The position numbers were made by a program, and so were the translations under genes. DNA of 64,000 nucleotides, taken from Streptomyces canus. Lineage in GTDB: Bacteria > Actinomycetota > Actinomycetes > Streptomycetales > Streptomycetaceae. Shown here in pieces: positions 1 through 8,312 of the stretch. Below the pieces are notes generated by a model that had not been told where the DNA came from, did not search any database, and saw only the letters and a program-made list of their open reading frames with translations. The stretch covers positions 8,866,001-8,930,000 of the forward strand of contig NZ_JAUSWW010000001.1 in assembly GCF_030815415.1 (NCBI RefSeq), read 5' to 3'. Numbering within the stretch: position 1 is the first letter of the stretch; every line of letters begins with the position of its first letter.

Positions 1-2721
1 CCCCGCGTCCCCGTCGACCCCGAAGGCCTCGCCTACGTCATCTACACCTCCGGCTCGACCGGCGTCCCCAAGGGCGCGATGATCCGGCACCGGGCCATCG
101 CGCACCGGCTGCTGTGGCAACGCGGCCTGCTCGGCTTCGGGACGGACGACGCGGCCCTGTTCAAGGCCCCGCTCGGCTTCGACATCTCCATCAACGAGAT
201 CTTCCTCCCGCTGGTGAACGGCGGCCGTGTGGTGGTCGCCGAACCCGGCGGCGAACGGGACGTCGACCATCTGCTGGACACCGTCGAACGCCACCGCGTG
301 ACCTTCACCTACCTGGTCTCCTCGATGCTCGACCTGCTCCTCGAACTCGACGGCTTCGCCCGGCGGGCCCGGTCGCTGAGACATGTGTGGTGCGGCGGCG
401 AGGTGCTCACCCCCGAGCTGTTCGCCCGCTTCCGGACCGCCGGCAGGGCCGTGATGTACCACGGGTACGGCCCCGCCGAGGCCACCATCGGCGTCAGCCA
501 CGTCGTCTACCGCACCGGCGCCATCCGCAGCGCCGTCTCCATCGGCCGCCCCAACGGCAACACCCGCCTCCACGTCCTCGACGACCGCCTCCAGCCCACC
601 CCGGTCGGCGTGCCCGGAGAGCTGTACGCGGGCGGCGTCTACCTCGGCCGCGGCTATGTCAACGACCCCCGCCGCACCGCCGACCACTGGGTCGCCGACC
701 CGTTCGGACCGCCCGGCGAACGCCTCTACCGCACCGGCGACCTCGTGCGCCGGCAGCGCGACGGCACCCTGGAGTTCCTCGGCCGCGCCGACAACCAGGT
801 CAAGATCCGCGGGATGCGCGTCGAGCTGGAGGAGATCGAGGCGATCCTCGAACAGCACCCCGGCGTCCGGCGCGCGGTGGTGGTGATCCGCGAGGACACG
901 CCGGGCGTCAAGCGCCTGGCCGGATACTGCCTGGCCGCGGGCGACCTCACCGACCTGCCCGGATGGCTCCGTGAAAACCTCCCCGAACACATGGTCCCGG
1001 CCACCCTCACCGTCCTGGACGCCTTTCCGCTGCTGCCCTCCGGCAAGGTGGACCGCGCCTCGCTGCCCGCCCCCGAGACCACGAGCACCGCCGCCGCGAC
1101 ACGGGAGCCCGCCGACGCACGCGAACGGCAGTTGTGCGAGCTGTTCGCGTCCCTCCTGGGCCTGCGACAGGTCGGCGTCGACGACAACTTCTTCGAACTC
1201 GGCGGCGACAGCATCGTCTCCATCCGTCTGGTCACCCTGGCCCGCAAGGCCGGGCTCGCCCTCAGCCCCCGCCAGGTCTTCCAGACCCCCACCCCGGCGG
1301 GCCTGGCGGCGGCCGCCGCGGCAGAGCGCACCGAGACAGGCCCTGTCGACGAGCCGGTCGGCGAGGTCGAGCTGACGCCGATCATGCGGTGGACGGCGGG
1401 ATCGTACGACGGTCTCGCCCAGGCCGTCCTGCTGGTGACGCCGCCGGATCTCACCTTCGGCACCCTGAGTGCCGTACTGCAGAGGGTCGTGGACCGGCAC
1501 GACCTGCTGCGCGCCCGGCTCACCGGCCGACTGGTGGTGCCCGCCGAGGGCACCGTGCGGGCGGAGGACCTGCTCGGCCAGGTGCGGGGCACGGACATCC
1601 ACGAGGAGCTGGCCGCCGCCGTGGCCCGACTCGACCCGGCGTCCGGGCGCATGCTCCAGGCCGTCTGGTTCGCCGACTCCGCGCGGCTGCTCCTCGTGGC
1701 CCATCACCTGGTCGTCGACGGGGTGTCCTGGCGGATCATCACCTCGGATCTGGCGGAGACCTGGCAGTCGGGCGAGGCCCTGCCGCGCACCGGGACGTCC
1801 TTCCGGACCTGGAGCAGGCTCCTGGACGAGGAAGCCGGCAAGCGGGGGAGTGAACTCCCCTGGTGGACCTCGGTGTCGGAGAGCGCCCGGCCACTGGTCG
1901 AGCGCGCCCCCGACCCCGGGGACTCGCTGCGCGAGCGGACGCTCGTGCTCCCGCCCGGGATCACCGGCCCGCTGCTGACATCCGTGCCCGCCGCCTACCA
2001 TGCCGCCGTCCCGGACGTCCTGCTGACCGCGCTCGCGGTGGCGGCCGCCGGCTGGCGCGAGGAGCGCGGCGACCTGACGGGACGTTCGCTGCTCGTCGGC
2101 GTCGAGGGCCATGGCCGCGAGGAGGGCATCGCCGAGGGCGTGGACCTGTCGGCCACGGTCGGCTGGTTCACCACCTTCCACCCGGTCGGCATCGACCCAG
2201 GCCCCCTGGACCTCGGCGAGGCGCTCGACGGCGGTCCCGCGGCGGGCACGGCACTCAAGCGCGTCAAGGAGCAGCTGCGTGCCGTACCGGACGGCGGTCT
2301 GGGATACGGCCTGCTGCGCCACCTCAACCCCGACACCTCGGCGGCCCTGGAGAAGCTCCCGCAGCCGCAGGTCGCCTTCAACTACCTCGGCCGGTTCACC
2401 GCCTCCGCCGACGACCCCTGGGACCTCGCCCCCGAGGCTCCGATGCTGCCCCTCGCGGGGCCCGCGCGCTTCGGGCTGGAGCTCAACGCCGTCACCGTCG
2501 ACGGGGACGACGGCATCCGCCTGCACATCTCGGCGGCCTGGCCCGAGTCGTTCCTGACTCCCGCCGAGGCCACCGACCTGCTCGCCCTGTGGGAGCGGGC
2601 CCTGCACGGGCTCGTACGCCATGTCGGGGAATCTCCGGCGGGCGGCCTGACGCCGTCCGACCTCCCACTGGTGGAGCTGACCCAAGAGGACATCGACGAC
2701 TTCGAGAACGACGACTTCTGA
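1..2721 (+). CDS. NRPS module, A-T-E, 5' truncated (formyl-hydroxyornithine predicted)
   Basis: The frame is open from base 1, so the N-terminus lies outside the window; 906 residues remain. Seen: the A3 core TSGSTGVPKG (about residues 16-25), adenylation motifs through GYGPAEAT and the RTGDL/GRADNQVKIRG region, a carrier motif LGGDS with Ser404, then an epimerization domain (HHLVVDGVSWRI at about 568, NYLGR near 794). Reading the specificity pocket by eye gives D-I-N-Y-W-G-G-I-G plus the invariant Lys, a code I recall from coelichelin-type modules for N5-formyl-N5-hydroxyornithine. The E domain implies a D residue. The tail is short and acidic (EDIDDFENDDF) and may be a docking segment. The next NRPS starts 16 bp downstream. 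Formyltransferase and N-monooxygenase genes nearby support the substrate. Confidence 0.9.
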   Translation, partial: PRVPVDPEGLAYVIYTSGSTGVPKGAMIRHRAIAHRLLWQRGLLGFGTDDAALFKAPLGFDISINEIFLPLVNGGRVVVAEPGGERDVDHLLDTVERHRVTFTYLVSSMLDLLLELDGFARRARSLRHVWCGGEVLTPELFARFRTAGRAVMYHGYGPAEATIGVSHVVYRTGAIRSAVSIGRPNGNTRLHVLDDRLQPTPVGVPGELYAGGVYLGRGYVNDPRRTADHWVADPFGPPGERLYRTGDLVRRQRDGTLEFLGRADNQVKIRGMRVELEEIEAILEQHPGVRRAVVVIREDTPGVKRLAGYCLAAGDLTDLPGWLRENLPEHMVPATLTVLDAFPLLPSGKVDRASLPAPETTSTAAATREPADARERQLCELFASLLGLRQVGVDDNFFELGGDSIVSIRLVTLARKAGLALSPRQVFQTPTPAGLAAAAAAERTETGPVDEPVGEVELTPIMRWTAGSYDGLAQAVLLVTPPDLTFGTLSAVLQRVVDRHDLLRARLTGRLVVPAEGTVRAEDLLGQVRGTDIHEELAAAVARLDPASGRMLQAVWFADSARLLLVAHHLVVDGVSWRIITSDLAETWQSGEALPRTGTSFRTWSRLLDEEAGKRGSELPWWTSVSESARPLVERAPDPGDSLRERTLVLPPGITGPLLTSVPAAYHAAVPDVLLTALAVAAAGWREERGDLTGRSLLVGVEGHGREEGIAEGVDLSATVGWFTTFHPVGIDPGPLDLGEALDGGPAAGTALKRVKEQLRAVPDGGLGYGLLRHLNPDTSAALEKLPQPQVAFNYLGRFTASADDPWDLAPEAPMLPLAGPARFGLELNAVTVDGDDGIRLHISAAWPESFLTPAEATDLLALWERALHGLVRHVGESPAGGLTPSDLPLVELTQEDIDDFENDDF

Positions 2722-2737
2722 ACCAGCGGAGGAACCG

Positions 2738-5700
2738 GTGACGCAGCACCCCCCGACCGCGGACGAGCTGCTCCGTTCGGTCACCGACACATTCGGCGCG
2801 GACACCCCGCCGAGCGACGAGGACAGCCTCATCACCTGGGGCCTGGACTCCATCACCCTGATGAAGATCGCGAGCGGCTGGCGCCGGCAAGGTGTCCGCG
2901 TCACCTTCGCGGAACTGGCCAAGGAACCCACCCTGCGGGCCTGGCGGGCACTGCTGGCGGCCCATACGGGCGTGACGCCCGGACCCGAGCCCGCTCCCGT
3001 GACGGTTCCGGCGGCCGATCCGGGCGAGCCGTTCCCGCTGGCCGTCATGCAGCACGCCTACTGGATCGGCCGCGGCGAGGACACCACCCTCGGCTCCGTC
3101 GCCGCGCATCTCTACGTCGAGTTCGACGGCGCCGGGGTGGACCCGCAACGGCTCGACACCGCCGTACGCGCCCTCGTGGAGCGGCACGGAATGCTGCGCG
3201 CCCGCTTCGGCGACGACGGCCGCCAGGAGATCCTCCCCGCCCTCACCCGACCCGCGACCGCGGTCAACGACCTGCGGGGCCTGGACGCCGACACCGCCGC
3301 GGCCGAACTGGAGTCCCTGCGGCACTCCTCCTCGCACGCCCGGCTCGACGTCGCGGCCGGCGAGGTCTTCTCCGTCCGGCTCTCCCTGCTGCCGGGCGGC
3401 CGCAGCAGGCTCCACGTCGACGTCGACATGCTCGCCGCGGACGCCCTCAGCTACCGCGTCCTGCTCTCCGACCTCGCCCACTTCTACGAGCATCCGGCGA
3501 CCCCGCTGCCGCCGATCCGCACCAGCTACCCGGATTACCTCGCCGAACGCGCCACCGTACGCCGGCTCAGCCGCGAGGACTCGCAGAAGTGGTGGCAGGA
3601 GCGCATCCCCGAACTGCCCAGCGCACCCGAACTCCCGCTCGTGCCCGAGGCGGAGCGCGCCGACCCCACCCGGGTCACGCGCCGCCACCACTGGCTGCGG
3701 GCGGAGGAGAAGCAGCGCCTGACCGCCCGGGCCCACCGGCACGGACTGACCCCGGCGATGGCGGTGGCGGCCGCCTTCTCGGAGGTGCTGGCCGCCTTCA
3801 GCGGTCAGGCGCGCTTCCTGCTCAACATCCCGATGTTCGACCGCCGCGGCTCCCACCCCGATGTCGACCTGCTCGTCGGCGACTTCACCAGCTCCGTCCT
3901 CCTCGACGTGGACCTGGCCGGGCAGGAGTCCTTCACCGCGCACGCCCGGCGCTTCCAGGACCGTATGCACACCGACGCCGCCCACGCCGACTACTCCGGC
4001 GTGGAGGTACTGCGCGACCTCTCCCGGCACCGGGGCGAACAGGTCCTCGCGCCGGTCGTGTTCACCAGCGCGCTGAACCTGGGAGAGCTGTTCGACGCGG
4101 GCGTACGGCAGTCCTTCGGGGAACCGGTGTGGATCATCTCCCAGGGCCCGCAGGTGGTCCTGGACTGCCAGGTGACCGAGGTCGACGGCGGACTCCTGGT
4201 CAACTGGGACGTGCGCGAGGACGCCTTCCCCGCGGGTCTGGTCGACGCCATGTTCGCCGCCTTCCACGGACTGGTGAGCAGGCTCGGCACCGAGGAGGCG
4301 GTCTGGGAGCAGCCGGTACCGGCGCTGCTGGGCGAGCGGGAGAAGACGGTCCGTGCGACGGTCAACACCACCGACGGTCCGCGCAGTCACCGGCTGCTGC
4401 ACCAGGGGTTCTTCGAGCGGGCGGCCGAGCTGCCGGACGCGCCGGCGCTGCTGTGGGGCTCCGAAGGGACCCTGTCCTACGGCGAGTTGGCCGATCGGGC
4501 CCTGAGGGTTGCGGCCGACCTGGTGGAACGGGGTGTGCGGCCCGGAGACACGGTCGCGGTCAGTCTCCCCAAGGGGCCCGACCAGATCACGGCAGTCCTG
4601 GGTGTGCTCGCCGCGGGCGCCGCCTATGTCCCCCTCGGCGTCGGGCAACCGGCGGCTCGCCGGGAGCGCATCCGGGCCACCGCGGGATTCCGGGTCGTCC
4701 TGGACTCCGTGTCGCTACGCCACCCGCCCCTCGCGGAACCGGTGACCGTGGACGAGGAGCAGCCCGCCTATGTGCTGTTCACCTCCGGCTCGACCGGTGA
4801 ACCCAAGGGTGTCGAGGTGCCGCACCGGGCCGCGGTGAACACCATCGACGACCTCAACGAGCGCTACGCCGTGGGTCCTTCGGACCGCTGCCTGGCCCTG
4901 TCCGCCCTCGACTTCGACCTGTCCGTCTACGACACGTTCGGGCTGCTGGGGGCGGGCGGCGCGCTGGTCCTCGTGGACGACGCCGACCGGCGGGAGGCCG
5001 GTCAATGGGCGGAGCTGGTGCGCACCCACGGGGTGACCCTCCTGAACTGCGTACCGCCCCTGCTCGACATGCTGCTCCTCGCGCCCGGCGAACTCGGCAC
5101 GCTGCGGGCCGTGTTGCTCGGCGGCGACCGGGTGGGCACCGATCTGCCGGGGCGGCTCGCCGCACGGGCGCCGGGGTGCCGGTTCACCGGTCTCGGAGGG
5201 ACGACGGAGACCGCGATCCACTCCACGGTCTGCGAGGTGACGGGCGGTCAGGTGCCCGCCGGGTGGAAGTCGGTGCCGTACGGCTCCCCTTTGCGCAATG
5301 TGCGCTGCCGGGTCGTCGACGGCCGGGGGCGGGACTGCCCCGACTGGGTGCCGGGCGAGCTGTGGATCGGCGGGGACGGGGTGGCGCTCGGGTACCGGGC
5401 CGATCCGGTGCGCACGGCCGAGAAGTTCACCGAGCGGGACGGCGTGCGCTGGTACCGCACCGGTGATCTGGCCCGCTACTGGCCCGACGGCACCCTGGAG
5501 TTCCTCGGCCGCCGCGACCATCAGGTGAAACTGCGCGGTTTCCGGATCGAGTTGGGCGAGGTGGAGGCGGCGCTCGCCGGGCACCCCGCCGTGCGCAGGG
5601 TCGTCGCGGGGCTGACCCGGGGGCAGGGAGTCCAGCTGGCGGCCGCCGTGGCCGCCGAGCGGGGCACGGCCGCGGAGGAACTGCGGGAGTGGGTGCGGTC

Positions 5701-6157
5701 GGTGCTGCCCTCGCACATGGTCCCGTCGCGGATCGCCGTCGTGCGGGAGCTTCCGCTCACCTCCAACGGCAAGCTGGACCGGCGTGCCGTGCAGCAACTC
5801 TGGCAGGTCGAGCAGGAGTTGGGGCACCGGGCGCCCGGCACCGCACTGGAGACGGTCGTGGCCCGGGTCTGGGCGGACGTACTCGGTGTCGAACGCGTCG
5901 GACTCGACGACGGCTTCTTCGCGCTCGGCGGCGACTCCGTGCTCGCCACGGTCATCGTGAGCAGGCTGCGGGAGGTCCTCGACACCTCCGAGGTGTCCGT
6001 CCGCACCCTGTTCGCCACGCTCACGGCCGGGGGCATGACCAAGCGGCTGTCCGCCGAGGAGGCGACGCCCGGCCGGCTGGAGGAGGTCGCCGCGATCCAC
6101 CTGGAGATCGAGGACATGTCGGCCGAGGAGATCGACGAGGCCCTGCGCGACGCGTAG
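2738..6157 (+). CDS. NRPS, carrier-Cy-A-T, cysteine-type cyclization module
   Basis: GTG start after a GGAGG-type site; 1139 residues. An N-terminal carrier-like domain carries GLDS (Ser38). A condensation-family domain follows in which HHxxxDG is replaced by DMLAADALS (Asp230, Asp235, Ser238), the DxxxxDxxS signature of heterocyclization. The adenylation domain has TSGSTGEPKG (about 678-691) and a hand-read code D-L-Y-N-L-G-L-I-H-K, close to the cysteine code DLYNLSLIWK of pyochelin-type enzymes. A carrier motif LGGDS (Ser1067) ends the protein, with an acidic tail. The order matches initiation proteins such as MbtB and PchE, where the first carrier is loaded with salicylate. An aryl-thiazoline start unit is inferred. 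Ser or Thr as substrate cannot be excluded. There is no thioesterase. Confidence 0.9.
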   Translation: MTQHPPTADELLRSVTDTFGADTPPSDEDSLITWGLDSITLMKIASGWRRQGVRVTFAELAKEPTLRAWRALLAAHTGVTPGPEPAPVTVPAADPGEPFPLAVMQHAYWIGRGEDTTLGSVAAHLYVEFDGAGVDPQRLDTAVRALVERHGMLRARFGDDGRQEILPALTRPATAVNDLRGLDADTAAAELESLRHSSSHARLDVAAGEVFSVRLSLLPGGRSRLHVDVDMLAADALSYRVLLSDLAHFYEHPATPLPPIRTSYPDYLAERATVRRLSREDSQKWWQERIPELPSAPELPLVPEAERADPTRVTRRHHWLRAEEKQRLTARAHRHGLTPAMAVAAAFSEVLAAFSGQARFLLNIPMFDRRGSHPDVDLLVGDFTSSVLLDVDLAGQESFTAHARRFQDRMHTDAAHADYSGVEVLRDLSRHRGEQVLAPVVFTSALNLGELFDAGVRQSFGEPVWIISQGPQVVLDCQVTEVDGGLLVNWDVREDAFPAGLVDAMFAAFHGLVSRLGTEEAVWEQPVPALLGEREKTVRATVNTTDGPRSHRLLHQGFFERAAELPDAPALLWGSEGTLSYGELADRALRVAADLVERGVRPGDTVAVSLPKGPDQITAVLGVLAAGAAYVPLGVGQPAARRERIRATAGFRVVLDSVSLRHPPLAEPVTVDEEQPAYVLFTSGSTGEPKGVEVPHRAAVNTIDDLNERYAVGPSDRCLALSALDFDLSVYDTFGLLGAGGALVLVDDADRREAGQWAELVRTHGVTLLNCVPPLLDMLLLAPGELGTLRAVLLGGDRVGTDLPGRLAARAPGCRFTGLGGTTETAIHSTVCEVTGGQVPAGWKSVPYGSPLRNVRCRVVDGRGRDCPDWVPGELWIGGDGVALGYRADPVRTAEKFTERDGVRWYRTGDLARYWPDGTLEFLGRRDHQVKLRGFRIELGEVEAALAGHPAVRRVVAGLTRGQGVQLAAAVAAERGTAAEELREWVRSVLPSHMVPSRIAVVRELPLTSNGKLDRRAVQQLWQVEQELGHRAPGTALETVVARVWADVLGVERVGLDDGFFALGGDSVLATVIVSRLREVLDTSEVSVRTLFATLTAGGMTKRLSAEEATPGRLEEVAAIHLEIEDMSAEEIDEALRDA

Positions 6158-6163
6158 GGAACG

Positions 6164-6202
6164 AGGAAGGGCGGCCCGCCCCGAGTGCGGCCCGCCCTTC
6201 CT
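6164..6202. terminator. Bidirectional hairpin terminator
   Basis: The arms AGGAAGGGCGG (6164-6174) and CCGCCCTTCCT (6192-6202) pair perfectly over 11 bp around a 17-nt GC-rich loop. The hairpin lies between the convergent NRPS gene and the binding-protein gene, so it can serve both. There is no clear U-tract, as is common in Streptomyces. Confidence 0.7.
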
Positions 6203-6214
6203 TCCCTCTTCGGG

Positions 6215-7219
6215 TCAGTCGAGCTTGGCGAAGCCCGTCTCCAGGTTGTCCAGCGCCCACGGGATGCCCAGGGCGGACGGACTGCGCAGCTGGCTGATCG
6301 TGGCGACGTCGGTCACCACGTAGTTGTCCTTCTTCACCGCGGACATGTTCTTCACCAGCGTGCTGGCCTCGAAGGCCTTCTTCAGGTCCGGCGTGGTGAA
6401 CGCGATGATCACCAGGTCGGCGTCGAGCTTGTCGAGCTGTTCGAAGGACAGCTCACCGGTCGGACTCCCGCTCACCGTCTTGATGTCGGTGACCGACGGG
6501 GTCAGTTTCAGCCCGACCTCGCTCATCAGCCTCGCGGCGAAGTCCTCCTCGGAGGCGATGGTGTAGATCTTGGCCGGGGTGTTGCCGATGGACAGGCTGT
6601 AGGTCTTGCCCGCGAGGCCCGGGTGCTTGTCCTTCACATCGGCGATGCGGGCCTCGGTGTCCTTGACGACCTTGGCCGCCTTGTCCGGCTTGCCGACGGC
6701 CTGGCCCACCACCTGCACGTGCTCCTGCCAGGTCTGCTGTCCCCAAGCCGTCCTGTAGCCGATGGTGGGGGCCACGGCGGCGAGCTTCTTGTAGTCCTTG
6801 TCGAGCGTGAAGTCCGAGGTGGCCAGGATCAGATCCGGCTGGAGGGCGGCGACCGCCTCGTAGTCCACCGCGGTGAGCGTGTCGAGCAGCTTGGTCTTCT
6901 TGGTGTCGATCTTGTCCTTGAGCCACGGGTAGATGCCGTCGGAGCTCAGGGCGTCCTTGGAGATGGCGACAGGCGTGACACCGAGGGCGTAGAGCGCGTC
7001 GATGTCGTCCGTACCGCCGTTGCCGATCACCACGACCCGCTCGGGCGCCGACGTGATCTCGGTGCTGCCGAACCTGTGCTTGACCGTGACGGGGAACGCG
7101 TCCGAGAAGGCGCCGTCGGAGGACGACGAGACGGGGTCGTCGTCCTCCACGGAGCCACAGGCGGCCGGCGCGGCGGCCAGGGTGACCGTGAGAAGGGCGG
7201 CGCGGAGTTTTCTCGACAT
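6215..7219 (-). CDS. Iron-siderophore ABC transporter substrate-binding lipoprotein
   Basis: 334 residues. ATG at 7219 is preceded by AAGGA at good spacing; the open frame extends further upstream without a better start. The N-terminus MSRKLRAALL... has a short hydrophobic core ending in a lipobox-like PAACG, so a lipid-anchored extracytoplasmic protein is predicted. The body resembles FecB/FhuD-type periplasmic binding proteins (RVVVIGNGGTDDIDALYALG, ALQPDLILA). It should capture the ferric siderophore and hand it to a permease that is not encoded here. It lies 32 bp downstream of the formyltransferase gene on the same strand and is probably co-transcribed from the iron-box promoter near 8250. 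Confidence 0.88.
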   Translation of the reverse strand: MSRKLRAALLTVTLAAAPAACGSVEDDDPVSSSSDGAFSDAFPVTVKHRFGSTEITSAPERVVVIGNGGTDDIDALYALGVTPVAISKDALSSDGIYPWLKDKIDTKKTKLLDTLTAVDYEAVAALQPDLILATSDFTLDKDYKKLAAVAPTIGYRTAWGQQTWQEHVQVVGQAVGKPDKAAKVVKDTEARIADVKDKHPGLAGKTYSLSIGNTPAKIYTIASEEDFAARLMSEVGLKLTPSVTDIKTVSGSPTGELSFEQLDKLDADLVIIAFTTPDLKKAFEASTLVKNMSAVKKDNYVVTDVATISQLRSPSALGIPWALDNLETGFAKLD

Positions 7220-7251
7220 GTGCGTCCTTTTTCGCCAGATGTAACGGTCAG

Positions 7252-8229
7252 TCATGCGGCCTTGTCCGACCGGGAGTTCGGGTGCCGAGTGAGATAGCCG
7301 CCCATCGTCCGGAAGTAGTCGGTGGCGGTGAACTCGGTGCCGTCCTCGGTGCGCAGCCGCCGGACGACGAGCCCACGGCAGCGGCCGGTGTGGGCGTCGG
7401 CGCCGGCCACGATGACCACGCCGTCGCCCTCGCGGATGAAGATCCGGCCCGGGGTGCCGCCGTAGAACGCCTCCGACACGGAGGCCTCGACGATCCTGAG
7501 ACGTTCTCCGCGGTGGAAGGTGTACGCGTTCGGGTACGGGTCGGACTGGGCCCTCACGAGGCGCTCCAGGCGTTCCGCGGGCCAGCTCCAGTCGATGCGG
7601 CTGTCCTCGAGTGACCGTTTGTGGAAGAAGCTTGCCCGGCCGCGGTCCTGCGGCACCCACTGTCCGGCGTCCTTGCCGGCGGCGATCAGATCGAGCGACT
7701 CGCGCACGATCGGTGAGATCAGGTCGACGGTCCGGTGGAACAGGTCGGTCGCGGTGTCGGCCGGTCCGACCGGTACCGAACGCTGGACGAGGATGTCTCC
7801 GGCGTCGAGCTCGGCGTTCATGCGGTGCGCGGTGACGCCGACCCGTGCCTCGCCGTTGATGAGCGCCCAGATCAGCGGCGAGAAGCCCGCGTACGTCGGC
7901 AGCAGCGAGTCGTGGATGTTGAGCGTGCCGTGCGGAGGCAGGTCGAACAGCTCCGGTGGCAGCCAGGTCCGCCAGTTGTTGGCGACGATGATGTCCGGCC
8001 CGGACTCCCGCAGTGCGGCGAGGAGTTCGGGGTCGTCGGGCCGGTTGCGCAGCAGGACGGGGACGTCGTTCTTCTCGGCCAGTTCGGCGACGTTGTCGTC
8101 CCAGATCTTCTCGTAGGCGTGGTCGCTCTTGGGGTGGGTGACGACGAGGACGACTTCGTGGTCGGAGTCCAGCAGGGCCTGGAGTGTGCGGTGCCCCCAG
8201 GTCTGATAGCCGAACATGGCGACGCGCAT
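7252..8229 (-). CDS. Hydroxyornithine formyltransferase (CchA-like)
   Basis: 325 residues with a GGGAG ribosome site ahead of ATG 8229. The sequence is of the methionyl-tRNA formyltransferase fold: an N-terminal Rossmann region (MRVAMFGYQTWGH), then NNWRTWLP and NIHDSLLPTYAG, giving the Asn/His/Asp catalytic set with the SLLP signature, and a C-terminal barrel-like domain. Housekeeping Fmt acts on tRNA. Here the siderophore context and divergence from an ornithine N-monooxygenase indicate formyl transfer from 10-formyl-tetrahydrofolate to N5-hydroxyornithine, as CchA does for coelichelin. Its product fits the code of the first NRPS module. Transcription should start at the iron box. Confidence 0.87.
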   Translation of the reverse strand: MRVAMFGYQTWGHRTLQALLDSDHEVVLVVTHPKSDHAYEKIWDDNVAELAEKNDVPVLLRNRPDDPELLAALRESGPDIIVANNWRTWLPPELFDLPPHGTLNIHDSLLPTYAGFSPLIWALINGEARVGVTAHRMNAELDAGDILVQRSVPVGPADTATDLFHRTVDLISPIVRESLDLIAAGKDAGQWVPQDRGRASFFHKRSLEDSRIDWSWPAERLERLVRAQSDPYPNAYTFHRGERLRIVEASVSEAFYGGTPGRIFIREGDGVVIVAGADAHTGRCRGLVVRRLRTEDGTEFTATDYFRTMGGYLTRHPNSRSDKAA

Positions 8230-8257
8230 GCGGTGCTCCCCTCGGACGGCCTCATTG

Positions 8258-8276
8258 CAAGGTAAGGCTTACCTTA
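8258..8276. promoter_or_regulatory. Iron box (DmdR/IdeR-type operator)
   Basis: Bases 8259-8275 read AAGGTAAGGCTTACCTT, a 17-bp inverted repeat with 8-bp perfect arms around one central base. It resembles the actinobacterial iron-box consensus TTAGGTTAGGCTAACCTAA. It lies between the divergent formyltransferase and N-monooxygenase genes, about 30-40 bp from each start, and can repress both when iron is sufficient. Confidence 0.85.
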
Positions 8277-8312
8277 TCTAACATGTGGCTGCCTGAGGGA
8301 GGCGATGCCACG

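Noticed and set aside
2492..4648. Long open frame on the minus strand opposite the NRPS genes
   Set aside because: High GC makes antisense frames stay open. The plus strand carries clear NRPS motifs throughout, and the minus protein is repetitive Gly/Arg/Glu/Val without domains.
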